Part shown: positions 8,530 through 16,210 of the stretch, one piece after another | Numbering within the stretch: position 1 is the stretch's first letter | How the letters are laid out: every line of letters begins with the position of its first letter | Assembly: GCF_020694005.1 (NCBI RefSeq) | Contig: NZ_CP073013.1 | Span: 2,676,578 to 2,740,577 of the forward strand | From: Marinomonas profundi | GTDB lineage: Bacteria; Pseudomonadota; Gammaproteobacteria; Pseudomonadales; Marinomonadaceae | Length of the DNA stretch: 64,000 nucleotides | Reading direction: 5' to 3' | Position numbers and translations under genes: made by a program | The notes under the pieces: generated by a model | The model's database searches: none | What the model saw: only the letters and a program-made list of their open reading frames with translations | What the model was told of the DNA's origin: nothing

Positions 8530-8942
8530 CTTGATACTTAATTCACTTGCGCCTGTTTCGCAAGCTCAACGCGTCAGCGTGAATCAAATATCAAGGTTCT
8601 TTTTATCAGGGAACGAGGGGAATCTTGGTATGCAGTTCTTAAAATAAAAAGTACTTGCGCCTGTTTCGCAAGCTCAACGCGTCAGCGTGAATCAAATACC
8701 AAGGTTCTTTTTATCAGGGAACGAGGGGAATCTTGGTATGCAGTTCTTAAAATAAAAAGTACTTGCGCCTGTTTCGCAAGCTCAACGCGTCAGCGTGAAT
8801 CAAATACCAAGGTTCTTTTTATCAGGGAACGAGGGGAATCTTGGTATGCAGTTCTTAAAATAAAAAGTACTTGCGCCTGTTTCGCAAGCTCAACGCGTCA
8901 GTGTGAATCAAATACCAAGGTTCTTTTTATCAGGGAACGAGG
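8530..8942 (+). repeat. 108-bp tandem repeat array, 3.7 copies, carrying four hairpin elements
   Basis: Copies start at 8545, 8653, 8761 and 8869, exactly 108 bases apart; the fourth is cut short at about 8942. Copies 2 and 3 are identical, copy 1 differs from copy 2 at one base, and copy 4 has one more change (CAGTGTG for CAGCGTG). Each unit has an internal hairpin CTTGCG-N7-CGCAAG. Arms CTTGGTAT and ATACCAAG enclose it, giving hairpin elements at 8624-8703, 8732-8811 and 8840-8919, and a shorter first one at 8530-8595 with arms CTTGATA and TATCAAG. The array fills the gap between the crotonase and SDR genes. I do not recognise the family. It is not a CRISPR: there are no differing spacers. 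Confidence 0.95.
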
Positions 8943-9002
8943 AAAAGACTGAGTAAATTTATTCTTTGTCATAAAAATAACAGCAAGATCAGGAGTATTT
9001 AA

Positions 9003-9770
9003 ATGCAAATTCAAGACAAACATTTTGTGGTGACTGGTGGTGCTTCGGGTATTGGTGAAGCGGTGGCACGTCGTTTACACGGACTCGGGGCAAAAGTCAC
9101 CTTGGCCGATGTCAATGAAGCTGGGTTGGCGCGTGTAAAAGCGGCGTTAGGCGAATGCGTACAAGGCTGCGTGACGGACATTGTTGACGAAGCATCCGTG
9201 CAAAGTGCGTTGGATAAAGCGGTTGAAGCCTTTGGTCCGATTAGTGGTTTGGTGAACTGCGCGGGTATTCCCGGGGCAGAACGCATCGTTGGTCGTGAAG
9301 GTCCCCATCGTTTGGCGTCTTTTCAGCGGGCGGTATCAGTGAACTTAATTGGCACTTTTAATATGATTCGTTTGGTGGCTGACAAAATGCAGCATAACGA
9401 ACCAGAAGCCAATTTAGAGCGCGGCGTGATGATTAATACCGCCTCTGTGGCGGCGTTTGATGGCCAGATTGGGCAGGCCGGTTATGCCGCTTCCAAAGGC
9501 GGTGTTTGCGCCATGACTTTGCCGATTGCTCGTGAATTAGCGCGCTTTGGCATTCGTGTGATGACCATTGCGCCAGGGTTATTCAAAACCCCCATGATGG
9601 ATGTATTGCCAGAAGAAGTGCAAAAGTCCTTGGGTGAATCTGTGCCATTTCCGCCGCGTCTTGGTGAACCAGATGAATACGCCGCGTTGGCTCAGCACAT
9701 CATTGAAAACAGCATGCTGAATGGCGAAGTGATTCGTCTTGACGGTGCCATTCGTATGGCCGCGAAATAA
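9003..9770 (+). CDS. SDR family oxidoreductase, 3-hydroxyacyl-CoA dehydrogenase type
   Basis: A classical short-chain dehydrogenase of 255 residues with a good AGGAG ribosome site. The NAD-binding loop TGGASGIG is at 11-18, NCAG at 85-88, and the catalytic residues are Ser148, Tyr161 and Lys165 (YAASK). The acidic residue in LADVNEA after beta strand 2 suggests NAD rather than NADP. It resembles type 2 (HSD17B10-like) 3-hydroxyacyl-CoA dehydrogenases, the family expected to oxidise the hydroxyacyl-CoA made by the crotonase. It is separated from the crotonase gene by the tandem repeat array and followed by the acyl-CoA dehydrogenase after 27 bases. Confidence 0.88.
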   Translation: MQIQDKHFVVTGGASGIGEAVARRLHGLGAKVTLADVNEAGLARVKAALGECVQGCVTDIVDEASVQSALDKAVEAFGPISGLVNCAGIPGAERIVGREGPHRLASFQRAVSVNLIGTFNMIRLVADKMQHNEPEANLERGVMINTASVAAFDGQIGQAGYAASKGGVCAMTLPIARELARFGIRVMTIAPGLFKTPMMDVLPEEVQKSLGESVPFPPRLGEPDEYAALAQHIIENSMLNGEVIRLDGAIRMAAK

Positions 9771-9797
9771 TTTTATTTTTGTATTTTGGAGTCGATG

Positions 9798-11591
9798 ATG
9801 ACCTATCAAGCACCTTATAAAGACATGCAGTTGCTGGTGGCTCAGGCTTACCAGCAACAAGGCTTGGATGCCATTGACGCCATGCAAGGCTTTGATCCTG
9901 AGCTAGCGAATGCGGTGATGGAAGAAGCGGCGAAATTTGCTTCTGGCGTCCTTGCGCCGCTAAACGCTGTGGGTGATGTGCAAGGCTGTCGTTTTCAAGG
10001 TGGCCATAGTCAAAAGGGTAATAGTCAAAAGGGAAAAGTAACGACAGCGGACGGCTGGCGAGAAGCGTATCAGCAATTTGCCGAATCGGGCTGGATTGGC
10101 TTGGCGCTGCCAGAGGCGTTTGGTGGTCAAGGTTTGCCCAAATACATTGCTCAGCCAGTGAATGAAATGTGGCTGTCAGCGAATTTAGCCTTTGTGATGT
10201 TTCAGGCTTTGGCACAAGGTGGCGCGGAGATTTTATTAAACTTTGCCAACGAATCCATTCAACAGCGCTATTTGCCCAAGATAGTCACTGGCGAGTGGAC
10301 GGTGGCGATGGCACTGACGGAACCCAATGCGGGTTCGGATTTAGGGGCGTTGAATACTAAGGCGATTCCCCAGTCTGACGGCACGTATAAAATCAAAGGT
10401 CAGAAGATCTACATTACCTATGGTGAGCATGATCTGACGGACAATATCGCTCATTTGGTGCTGGCCAGAACGCCAGACGCACCCGCTGGCAGCCGTGGTA
10501 TTTCGTTGTTTATCGTGCCCAAACATCGTGTTACTGATGATGGAACATTGGGGGATTTTAACGATGTTCGCTGTACGGGTATTGAACACAAAATGGGGCT
10601 TCATGGCAGCCCAACTTGTTCCATGAGTTACGGTGATCAAGACGATTGTATTGGCGAATTAGTGGGTGAGCTGAACCAAGGCTTAATGGCGATGTTCGTG
10701 TTGATGAATGAGGCCCGTTTAAGCTGTGGTTTACAAGGGGTGGCATTGGGTGAATTAGGTTATCAGCGGGCTTTGGCATACGCCAAAGAACGCACCCAAG
10801 GCACTAACAACCAAGGTGAAAAAGTCGCCATTGTAGAACACGCTGATGTGAAGCGCATGTTGTTGGAAATGCGTTCAGAAACCTTTGCTTTGCGTGCCTT
10901 GGGTTATCAGATCGCGGCGCAAATTGATGCCAGCGAATTGGCTATTGATGAAACGAAAAGCAATCAATCGAAAAAAGATCGAATCGCTTTGCTGACGCCG
11001 ATCTTTAAAGCCTTTGCGACAGAGCGCGCCAATATAATGGCGGGCCAAGTGATTCAAGTTTTTGGCGGCATGGGGTTTGTGGAAGAAACCGGTGTCGCGC
11101 AGATTATGCGTGATGCTCGGGTCACGACCATTTATGAAGGTACAACAGGTATTCAAGCCCGTGACTTGGTGTTTAGAAAAGTGCGTGGCGATCAGGGGAA
11201 AGCGCTGAGCGAATTATTGGCCGACATGACGCAATTAGTCCGCACCTTTGAAGCCGATGCTGTATTCGCCGCCATGGCGAAAGAAACTCAGCAAGTGATT
11301 ACTAGGGTAACGTCTTTGTTGGATTCTCATTTGCTAAACCGTGACCGTGATGCGGCGTCTTTGCAGGCCGTGTCGGTGCCTTTTTTAGAGGCCATGGGGA
11401 TTTTGTGTTGCGCTTGGCAGCTTTTTAATGTGTTGGCTTATCAGCAAACGGAAGAACACATCGACGCGTCTTACCGACAGAATATTAGCGCGCTAAGCGC
11501 ATTTTATGGCGCTTATCGTTTGCCTGCCGCTATGGCGGCTTTGAAGGTCGTTGAAAACGCGGGCCTAGGTCTTAGCGAGTATGAATTTTGA
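9798..11591 (+). CDS. acyl-CoA dehydrogenase, long form with C-terminal extension
   Basis: The ATG at 9798 is six bases after GGAG; the ATG just before it is too close. The protein has 597 residues, about 200 more than medium-chain enzymes, as in the DmdC/FadE5-like group. FAD and substrate motifs are seen: MALTEPNAGSDLG, then KGQKIYIT, and IMRDARVTTIYEGTTGIQ, whose Glu is the usual catalytic base position. The last about 130 residues form the extra domain. It would oxidise an acyl-CoA to 2-enoyl-CoA and pass electrons to the EtfBA encoded downstream. Residues near 70-81 hold a short in-frame duplication, SQKGNSQKGK. DmdC-type action on methylmercaptopropionyl-CoA is an alternative, but no other DMSP genes are present. 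Confidence 0.87.
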   Translation: MTYQAPYKDMQLLVAQAYQQQGLDAIDAMQGFDPELANAVMEEAAKFASGVLAPLNAVGDVQGCRFQGGHSQKGNSQKGKVTTADGWREAYQQFAESGWIGLALPEAFGGQGLPKYIAQPVNEMWLSANLAFVMFQALAQGGAEILLNFANESIQQRYLPKIVTGEWTVAMALTEPNAGSDLGALNTKAIPQSDGTYKIKGQKIYITYGEHDLTDNIAHLVLARTPDAPAGSRGISLFIVPKHRVTDDGTLGDFNDVRCTGIEHKMGLHGSPTCSMSYGDQDDCIGELVGELNQGLMAMFVLMNEARLSCGLQGVALGELGYQRALAYAKERTQGTNNQGEKVAIVEHADVKRMLLEMRSETFALRALGYQIAAQIDASELAIDETKSNQSKKDRIALLTPIFKAFATERANIMAGQVIQVFGGMGFVEETGVAQIMRDARVTTIYEGTTGIQARDLVFRKVRGDQGKALSELLADMTQLVRTFEADAVFAAMAKETQQVITRVTSLLDSHLLNRDRDAASLQAVSVPFLEAMGILCCAWQLFNVLAYQQTEEHIDASYRQNISALSAFYGAYRLPAAMAALKVVENAGLGLSEYEF

Positions 11592-11636
11592 AACTGGCCG
11601 CTTAGGTCAAAGTCGAGAAAACAATAACAATACGGC

Positions 11637-11655
11637 AGTGGTTGAATAAACCACT
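11637..11655. terminator. small hairpin after the acyl-CoA dehydrogenase gene
   Basis: AGTGGTT and AACCACT form a 7-bp stem with a 5-base loop in the 154-base gap before the CoA ligase gene. No T run follows, so it may only modulate read-through. Confidence 0.3.
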
Positions 11656-11701
11656 CCCTAACACTCTATCCGTATAAAAATAATCAAAGTGCTCTTTAGG
11701 G

Positions 11702-11756
11702 CAAAATATAAGAGTAGGGGCAAAATATGAACGTAGGAGCAAAAAATGAACGCTGA
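11702..11756 (+). repeat. triplicated ribosome-site/start-like motif before the CoA ligase
   Basis: A segment of about 19 bases of the form GGGGCAAAATATGAACGTA is present in three diverged copies in a row, the last one providing the true ribosome site and ATG at 11746. The middle copy has its own ATG at 11727, which opens a nine-codon frame (MNVGAKNER) that stops at 11756, overlapping the ligase start. It may act as a leader or be a harmless duplication. Confidence 0.5.
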
Positions 11757-13599
11757 ATTCCATCCAATCAAGGTCGTCACGCACCCTATTACTATTGAAA
11801 AACGCGCAGACGGTGTACAAATTATCAGCAGCCAAAAAGCCTTGGATGACTACGCCCGTTGCTGGACAGACCAACTTGAATACTGGGCCAAAAAAACGCC
11901 TGAGCAACTGTTTGTCGCCGAGCGTGATGATCAGGGCGAATGGCAAAAAGTCACCTATGCGCAAGCGGTCACTCGAGTACGTAAAATTGCTGCTTGGTTA
12001 TTAACGCAGCCCGTTTCGGTAGAGCGTCCGATTGTCTTTTTGTGTGGTAACAGCGTAGAGCATTTGATGCTGGCGTTGGCGGGTATGTATGTGGGTATTG
12101 CTCATGCGCCGCTTTCTCCTGCGTATTCTCTGATTGCAACGGACTATTCTAAGTTGCAGCATATTTTTGACACATTGACGCCTGGGTTGATTGTGGTGGA
12201 TGAATTGGCGCCTTATGAAAAGGCCATTCAGTCCGTTTGTCAGGACACGAGCACGCCGGTTGTGGTCATCAAAGGCGACATCACGGCGCAAAAAATTAGC
12301 AACCCGACCTTGTCGTTTGAGTCTTTTTGGGATTTTCCAGAAGCCGCCACAGTGGACACGCACAATGCCAAGGTCAATGGCGATACCATTGCTAAAATCT
12401 TGTTTACCTCTGGTACAACGGGCATGCCTAAAGGCGTAATGAATACCCAGCGGATGATTTGTGCCAACCAAGTGATGATTCATCAAGTGATGCAGTTTCT
12501 GAAAGACCAGCCACCAGTGATGGTCGATTGGTTACCTTGGAATCACACCTTTGGCGGTAACCACAATATCGGTATTGCTTTGTACAACGGCGGTAGTCTG
12601 TATCTTGATGACGGTAAGCCGACGGAAAAACTGTTTGCGAAGACCTTGAAAAACCTGTCTGAAATCTCTCCTACTGTGTATTTCAACGTGCCAAAAGGTT
12701 TTGAATTGTTGGTGAAAAGCTTGAAAGCCGACAGCGAGTTAGCCGAGAAGTTTTTTGCCCGTTTGCAGTTTACCTTTTTTGCCGCGGCGGGTTTGGCGCA
12801 GCATATTTGGGATGATCTGGATGCCTTGGCGATTCAATATACGGGTAAAAAAATCCCTATGCTAACGGGGCTGGGCTGCACGGAAACCGCGCCTTCCGCG
12901 ACGTTTGCCTCGGTGGAAGAGTCGACCTCTGGGGTGATTGGTGTGCCTGCACCGGGTGTTTCTATTAAGTTGGTTCCAAATGAAGGCAAGTTAGAAGCTC
13001 GTGTGAAGGCGGAAACCGTGATGCCGGGTTATTGGCGTCAGCCTGAGTTGACGGCAAAAGCGTTTGATGAAGAAGGCTATTATTGTCTCGGCGACGCGAT
13101 TGCTTATCTGGATGAAAATGCGCCGCAGCGGGGCTTCCGTTTTGATGGTCGTGTCTCGGAAGACTTTAAACTCGACAGTGGTACTTGGGTCAGTGCTGGC
13201 ACCTTGCGGGCAAAATTCATCAGTGCGTTTGCGCCCTTTGTGCAAGATGTTGTGTTGTGCGGCACAAACCGTGGCTATATCACCGCGCTGATTTTCCCCG
13301 ATTGGGCTCACTGTCAGGCGATCCTTCCCCATGACTTGGTTGAAACCAATGAAGAGCTGATTGCTCATAGTGCAGTGCGCGACGCTTTTAAACAGAAGTT
13401 GGTTGAGTTTACGAAAAACAGCACGGGTAGCTCGACTGTGGTTCAGCGTATTTTGTTGCAGGCGGTGCCACCCAGCATTGATGCTCATGAGATCACCGAT
13501 AAAGGTTCATTAAATCAGCGCGCGGTGCAGGCTTATCGTGAAGATCAGATCGCGCTACTGTATCAGGAGCCCTTGTCGGATTTGGTGATTAGTCTTTAA
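11746..13599 (+). CDS. fcs: feruloyl-CoA synthase-like acyl-CoA ligase
   Basis: This 617-residue AMP-forming ligase would activate a carboxylic acid with ATP and CoA. The P-loop TSGTTGMPKG is at 221-230, preceded by the family's conserved N-terminal half (CGNSVEHLMLALAGMYVGI and HAPLSPAYSLI), which I recognise from feruloyl-CoA synthases of hydroxycinnamate degradation. Further motifs are VDWLPWNHTFGGNHN, LTGLGCTETAPSAT and FDGRVSEDFKLDSGTWV. The length (about 600-620) fits Fcs better than medium-chain ligases. Its ribosome site AGGAG lies in a triplicated motif. Together with a thioesterase and beta-oxidation genes it suggests a phenylpropanoid or related acid as the substrate, which is inference. 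Confidence 0.82.
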   Translation: MNAEFHPIKVVTHPITIEKRADGVQIISSQKALDDYARCWTDQLEYWAKKTPEQLFVAERDDQGEWQKVTYAQAVTRVRKIAAWLLTQPVSVERPIVFLCGNSVEHLMLALAGMYVGIAHAPLSPAYSLIATDYSKLQHIFDTLTPGLIVVDELAPYEKAIQSVCQDTSTPVVVIKGDITAQKISNPTLSFESFWDFPEAATVDTHNAKVNGDTIAKILFTSGTTGMPKGVMNTQRMICANQVMIHQVMQFLKDQPPVMVDWLPWNHTFGGNHNIGIALYNGGSLYLDDGKPTEKLFAKTLKNLSEISPTVYFNVPKGFELLVKSLKADSELAEKFFARLQFTFFAAAGLAQHIWDDLDALAIQYTGKKIPMLTGLGCTETAPSATFASVEESTSGVIGVPAPGVSIKLVPNEGKLEARVKAETVMPGYWRQPELTAKAFDEEGYYCLGDAIAYLDENAPQRGFRFDGRVSEDFKLDSGTWVSAGTLRAKFISAFAPFVQDVVLCGTNRGYITALIFPDWAHCQAILPHDLVETNEELIAHSAVRDAFKQKLVEFTKNSTGSSTVVQRILLQAVPPSIDAHEITDKGSLNQRAVQAYREDQIALLYQEPLSDLVISL

Positions 13600-13624
13600 A
13601 GAATAATTATTTCTAGGGAATATT

Positions 13625-14041
13625 ATGTTTAAAAATGAACGTCAAATACAAATCGAGTGGGGCGACTGCGATGCCGCCGATATTGTGTTTTTCCCACGCT
13701 ATTTTGCCTTTTTTGATGCCTCGACAGGGGCATTGTTTGAGGCGATGGGCTACACGTTGCGACATGTTCGTGACGAACTAAAAGACGTTGGTTTTCCCAT
13801 GGTGGATATTCGCTCACAATTTTTTAAGCCCTCAAAGTATGGCGATAAAGTGGTGATTAAGAGTGAAATTTTACAAGTGGGTCGTGCCAGTTTTGGTGTT
13901 CGTCACCAGCTCTTTAATGGCGACGATCTGGCGGTGGAATGTTTGGAGAAGCGAGTTTGGGCTTGCCACGATGAATCGGGGGCGCTGAAAGCCAAAGCCA
14001 TTCCAGACGATATTAGAGCGCGTATGCTGAATGAAAACTGA
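13625..14041 (+). CDS. acyl-CoA thioesterase, 4-hydroxybenzoyl-CoA thioesterase family
   Basis: A 138-residue hotdog-fold protein with an AGGGAA ribosome site. The N-terminal motif IEWGDCDAADIVFFPRYFAF matches 4-hydroxybenzoyl-CoA thioesterases of the Pseudomonas CBS3 type, where the Asp in GDCD/A is catalytic. The second conserved stretch is RASFGVRHQLF. It would hydrolyse an aromatic acyl-CoA, perhaps releasing the shortened benzoate-type product of the pathway. It lies 25 bases after the ligase gene and 27 before etfB, clearly one operon. General acyl-CoA housekeeping is possible, but the context favours an aromatic thioester. Confidence 0.8.
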   Translation: MFKNERQIQIEWGDCDAADIVFFPRYFAFFDASTGALFEAMGYTLRHVRDELKDVGFPMVDIRSQFFKPSKYGDKVVIKSEILQVGRASFGVRHQLFNGDDLAVECLEKRVWACHDESGALKAKAIPDDIRARMLNEN

Positions 14042-14068
14042 CAGAGCAGTGTTGAGGATAATGGTAAA

Positions 14069-14818
14069 ATGAAAATATTAGTGGGCGTTAAACGTGTCAT
14101 TGACTACAACGTCAAGGTGCGTGTCAAAGCCGATCAGAGCAATGTGGATTTAACCAATGTCAAAATGGCGATGAATCCGTTTTGTGAAATTGCCGTTGAA
14201 GAAGCGGTGCGCCTAAAAGAAGCGGGTGTTGCCTCTGAAGTGATTGTGATGAGTGTGGGCACAACACAAAGCCAAGAGCAACTGCGTAACGCCATGGCGT
14301 TAGGCGCTGATCGAGGTATTTTGGTGACGGTTGATGGTGAGATTGAGCCTTTAAATGTGGCGAAAGCCTTTGCGGCTGTGGTGGAAAAAGAGCAGCCCGG
14401 TTTAGTGATTTTAGGCAAACAGTCGATTGATTCGGACAATAATCAGGTAGGGCAAATGCTGGCGGCGCTGACGAAGCGTTCTCAAGGTACTTTTGCTTCT
14501 AAGCTTGTGGTGGAAGGTGAAAAAGCCCTTGTGACGCGTGAAATCGACGGTGGATTGCGCACGATAGCGCTGACATTACCGGCGATTGTGACAACGGATT
14601 TGCGCCTTAATGAACCGCGTTACGCCAAATTACCCGACATCATGAAAGCCAAACGCAAGCCACTGGACACTTTTTCATTGGCCGATTTAGGGCTGACGGC
14701 ACAGTCCCATTGTCGATTAGATAAAGTCGAAGCGCCAGCCACTCGCAGCGCGGGTATTAAAGTCGCATCAGTGGACGAATTGATTGCTAAATTGAAAGAC
14801 GAGGCGAAGGTGATTTAA
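14069..14818 (+). CDS. etfB: electron transfer flavoprotein beta subunit
   Basis: At 249 residues this is a standard EtfB. It begins [20 protein letters not shown] and has the AMP/FAD-supporting stretch [21 protein letters not shown] and the recognition-loop region [17 protein letters not shown]. EtfB pairs with EtfA to shuttle electrons from acyl-CoA dehydrogenases to ETF-quinone oxidoreductase. A GAGGATAATGG ribosome region precedes the ATG. Its stop codon overlaps the etfA start by one base (TAATG), so the two subunits are made in equal amounts. The placement at the end of the catabolic series suggests a dedicated acceptor for the upstream dehydrogenase. Confidence 0.93.
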   Translation: MKILVGVKRVIDYNVKVRVKADQSNVDLTNVKMAMNPFCEIAVEEAVRLKEAGVASEVIVMSVGTTQSQEQLRNAMALGADRGILVTVDGEIEPLNVAKAFAAVVEKEQPGLVILGKQSIDSDNNQVGQMLAALTKRSQGTFASKLVVEGEKALVTREIDGGLRTIALTLPAIVTTDLRLNEPRYAKLPDIMKAKRKPLDTFSLADLGLTAQSHCRLDKVEAPATRSAGIKVASVDELIAKLKDEAKVI

Positions 14819-15750
14819 TGACGACTTTATTAATTGCAGAACATAATTCAAGTGAACTTTCGCCTGCGACCTTATCGGCGTTGACGGCGGCTCACGCCAT
14901 TGGCGATGAAGTGCATATTCTGCTTGCAGGCAAAGAAGTGGCATCCGTCGCTGACGTCGCAGCGCGTTTGTCTGGTGTGAGCAAGGTGCTTTGTGCGGCG
15001 TCCGACGTTTATGAATATGCTTTGGCAGAACCCATGGGGGATCTGATCGTACACTTGTCTGAGCATTATTCGCATCTTGTTGCGCCGTCTAATTCGGCAT
15101 CGAAAGATTTTATGCCCAGAGTTGCCGCCTTGTTGGATGTGGGTCAGGTGTCGGATATTTGTGCGGTGTTGAGCGCCGATCAGTTTAAACGTCCGATTTA
15201 TGCCGGTAATGCGATTGCCACCGTGACGGTGCTCGATGATAAAAAAGTCATCACGGTACGTGCGTCTTCTTTTGATAAAACGACTCAACAGGCTGAGCAA
15301 GCTTGCACGATTGAGACGCTTGATTTTATGGCGGACAACCACTTGTCGAGTTGGCAGTCGGATGATATTACCGAGTCGGCGCGCCCTGATCTTGCCAGTG
15401 CCAGTCGTATTGTGTCGGGTGGTCGTGGTGTGGGCAGTGGCGAGAATTTTGCCTTGGTAGACGCCTTAGCCGATAAATTAGGCGCAGCGGTAGGGGCGTC
15501 TCGTGCGGCGGTGGATGCGGGGTTTGTGTCAAACGATTTGCAAGTGGGGCAGACCGGTAAAATTGTTGCGCCAGACTTGTACATGGCGTTTGGCATTTCC
15601 GGCGCGATTCAGCATTTGGCCGGTATGAAGGATTCAAAAGTCATCGTCGCGGTAAACAAAGACGAAGACGCGCCTATTTTCCAGATTGCCGATTATGGCT
15701 TGGTGGGAGACCTTTTTACGGTGCTGCCTGAAATGACCCGCAAACTTTAG
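14818..15750 (+). CDS. etfA: electron transfer flavoprotein alpha subunit
   Basis: A 310-residue EtfA. The C-terminal FAD-binding domain is unmistakable: [15 protein letters not shown], then [30 protein letters not shown], and [21 protein letters not shown]. It holds the FAD of the ETF dimer that accepts electrons from the acyl-CoA dehydrogenase encoded upstream. Translation is coupled to etfB by a one-base overlap. A strong terminator stands 79 bases after the stop, marking the end of the catabolic operon. Confidence 0.94.
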   Translation: MTTLLIAEHNSSELSPATLSALTAAHAIGDEVHILLAGKEVASVADVAARLSGVSKVLCAASDVYEYALAEPMGDLIVHLSEHYSHLVAPSNSASKDFMPRVAALLDVGQVSDICAVLSADQFKRPIYAGNAIATVTVLDDKKVITVRASSFDKTTQQAEQACTIETLDFMADNHLSSWQSDDITESARPDLASASRIVSGGRGVGSGENFALVDALADKLGAAVGASRAAVDAGFVSNDLQVGQTGKIVAPDLYMAFGISGAIQHLAGMKDSKVIVAVNKDEDAPIFQIADYGLVGDLFTVLPEMTRKL

Positions 15751-15828
15751 GGGGTTGCAGCAGGGTAAGCGTATGACGGTTTGATGGGACCGTTTGATTA
15801 AATAGTCAGTGCAGATTTGGTGATGTTA

Positions 15829-15853
15829 ACCGAGCCTAGGCTCGGTTTTTTTT
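15829..15853. terminator. rho-independent terminator after etfA, also usable by the 41-aa gene
   Basis: ACCGAGCC-TA-GGCTCGGT is a perfect stem followed by eight T bases on the plus strand. Because the minus-strand small gene ends at 15852, the stem lies just past that gene as well. Confidence 0.92.
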
Positions 15854-15977
15854 ATTTGCTGGAGTCGGTTTGAGAGCAAAGCTCAATCACCCGTTTGCCG
15901 CTGATGATTAAAAAACAGCAAGTGGTGATCGCCAAGGCACAAAGGTGAAGAATATCGAAGGTTAGTGTGCTTTCCAT
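15852..15977 (-). CDS. 41-residue single-span membrane peptide, unknown function
   Basis: The reading frame starts with ATG at 15977 behind an AAGGA ribosome site six bases away. The peptide (MESTLTFDILHLCALAITTC...) has one hydrophobic stretch of about 20 residues (10-29) and a charged tail. It lies about 230 bases downstream of fdhF on the same strand, so it may be the last gene of fdhD-fdhF, or stand alone because a hairpin lies between. I do not recognise a family. The ribosome site, membrane span and shared terminator support a real gene, but it could be chance. Confidence 0.45.
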   Translation of the reverse strand: MESTLTFDILHLCALAITTCCFLIISGKRVIELCSQTDSSK

Positions 15978-16142
15978 GTTGGTTCCTTTTTTAGTGTCTG
16001 TTGTTATTGTTTTATCTAATAAAAGTTTTTTAAGAAACGCTTGTCTGAAAAAAATAGCTAAGAAAAGTCTGCTTAATAAAAGCACAGGATAACTGCCTCG
16101 TCCATATTATTTGCATATTTTGTTGCGGCGGATAGAGTGATC

Positions 16143-16168
16143 GTCCGCCCGGTGGTGCCGGGGCGGAC
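16143..16168. terminator. GC-rich hairpin after fdhF
   Basis: GTCCGCCCGG and CCGGGGCGGAC pair with a 5-base loop and one bulged base, about 43 bases past the fdhF stop. There is no T run on the minus strand; it may protect the 3' end or slow transcription towards the 41-aa gene. Confidence 0.5.
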
Positions 16169-16210
16169 TTTGCTAGTTGGCCTATGGTGGCTTGATGGCA
16201 TAGAAATAAA

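Noticed and set aside
8545..8942. CRISPR-like appearance of regularly spaced repeats
   Set aside because: The whole 108-bp unit is repeated, including what would be spacers, and no cas genes are present.
9700..10215. Minus-strand open frame of 171 codons across the SDR/acyl-CoA dehydrogenase junction
   Set aside because: It is antisense to two well-supported genes and low in recognisable protein features.
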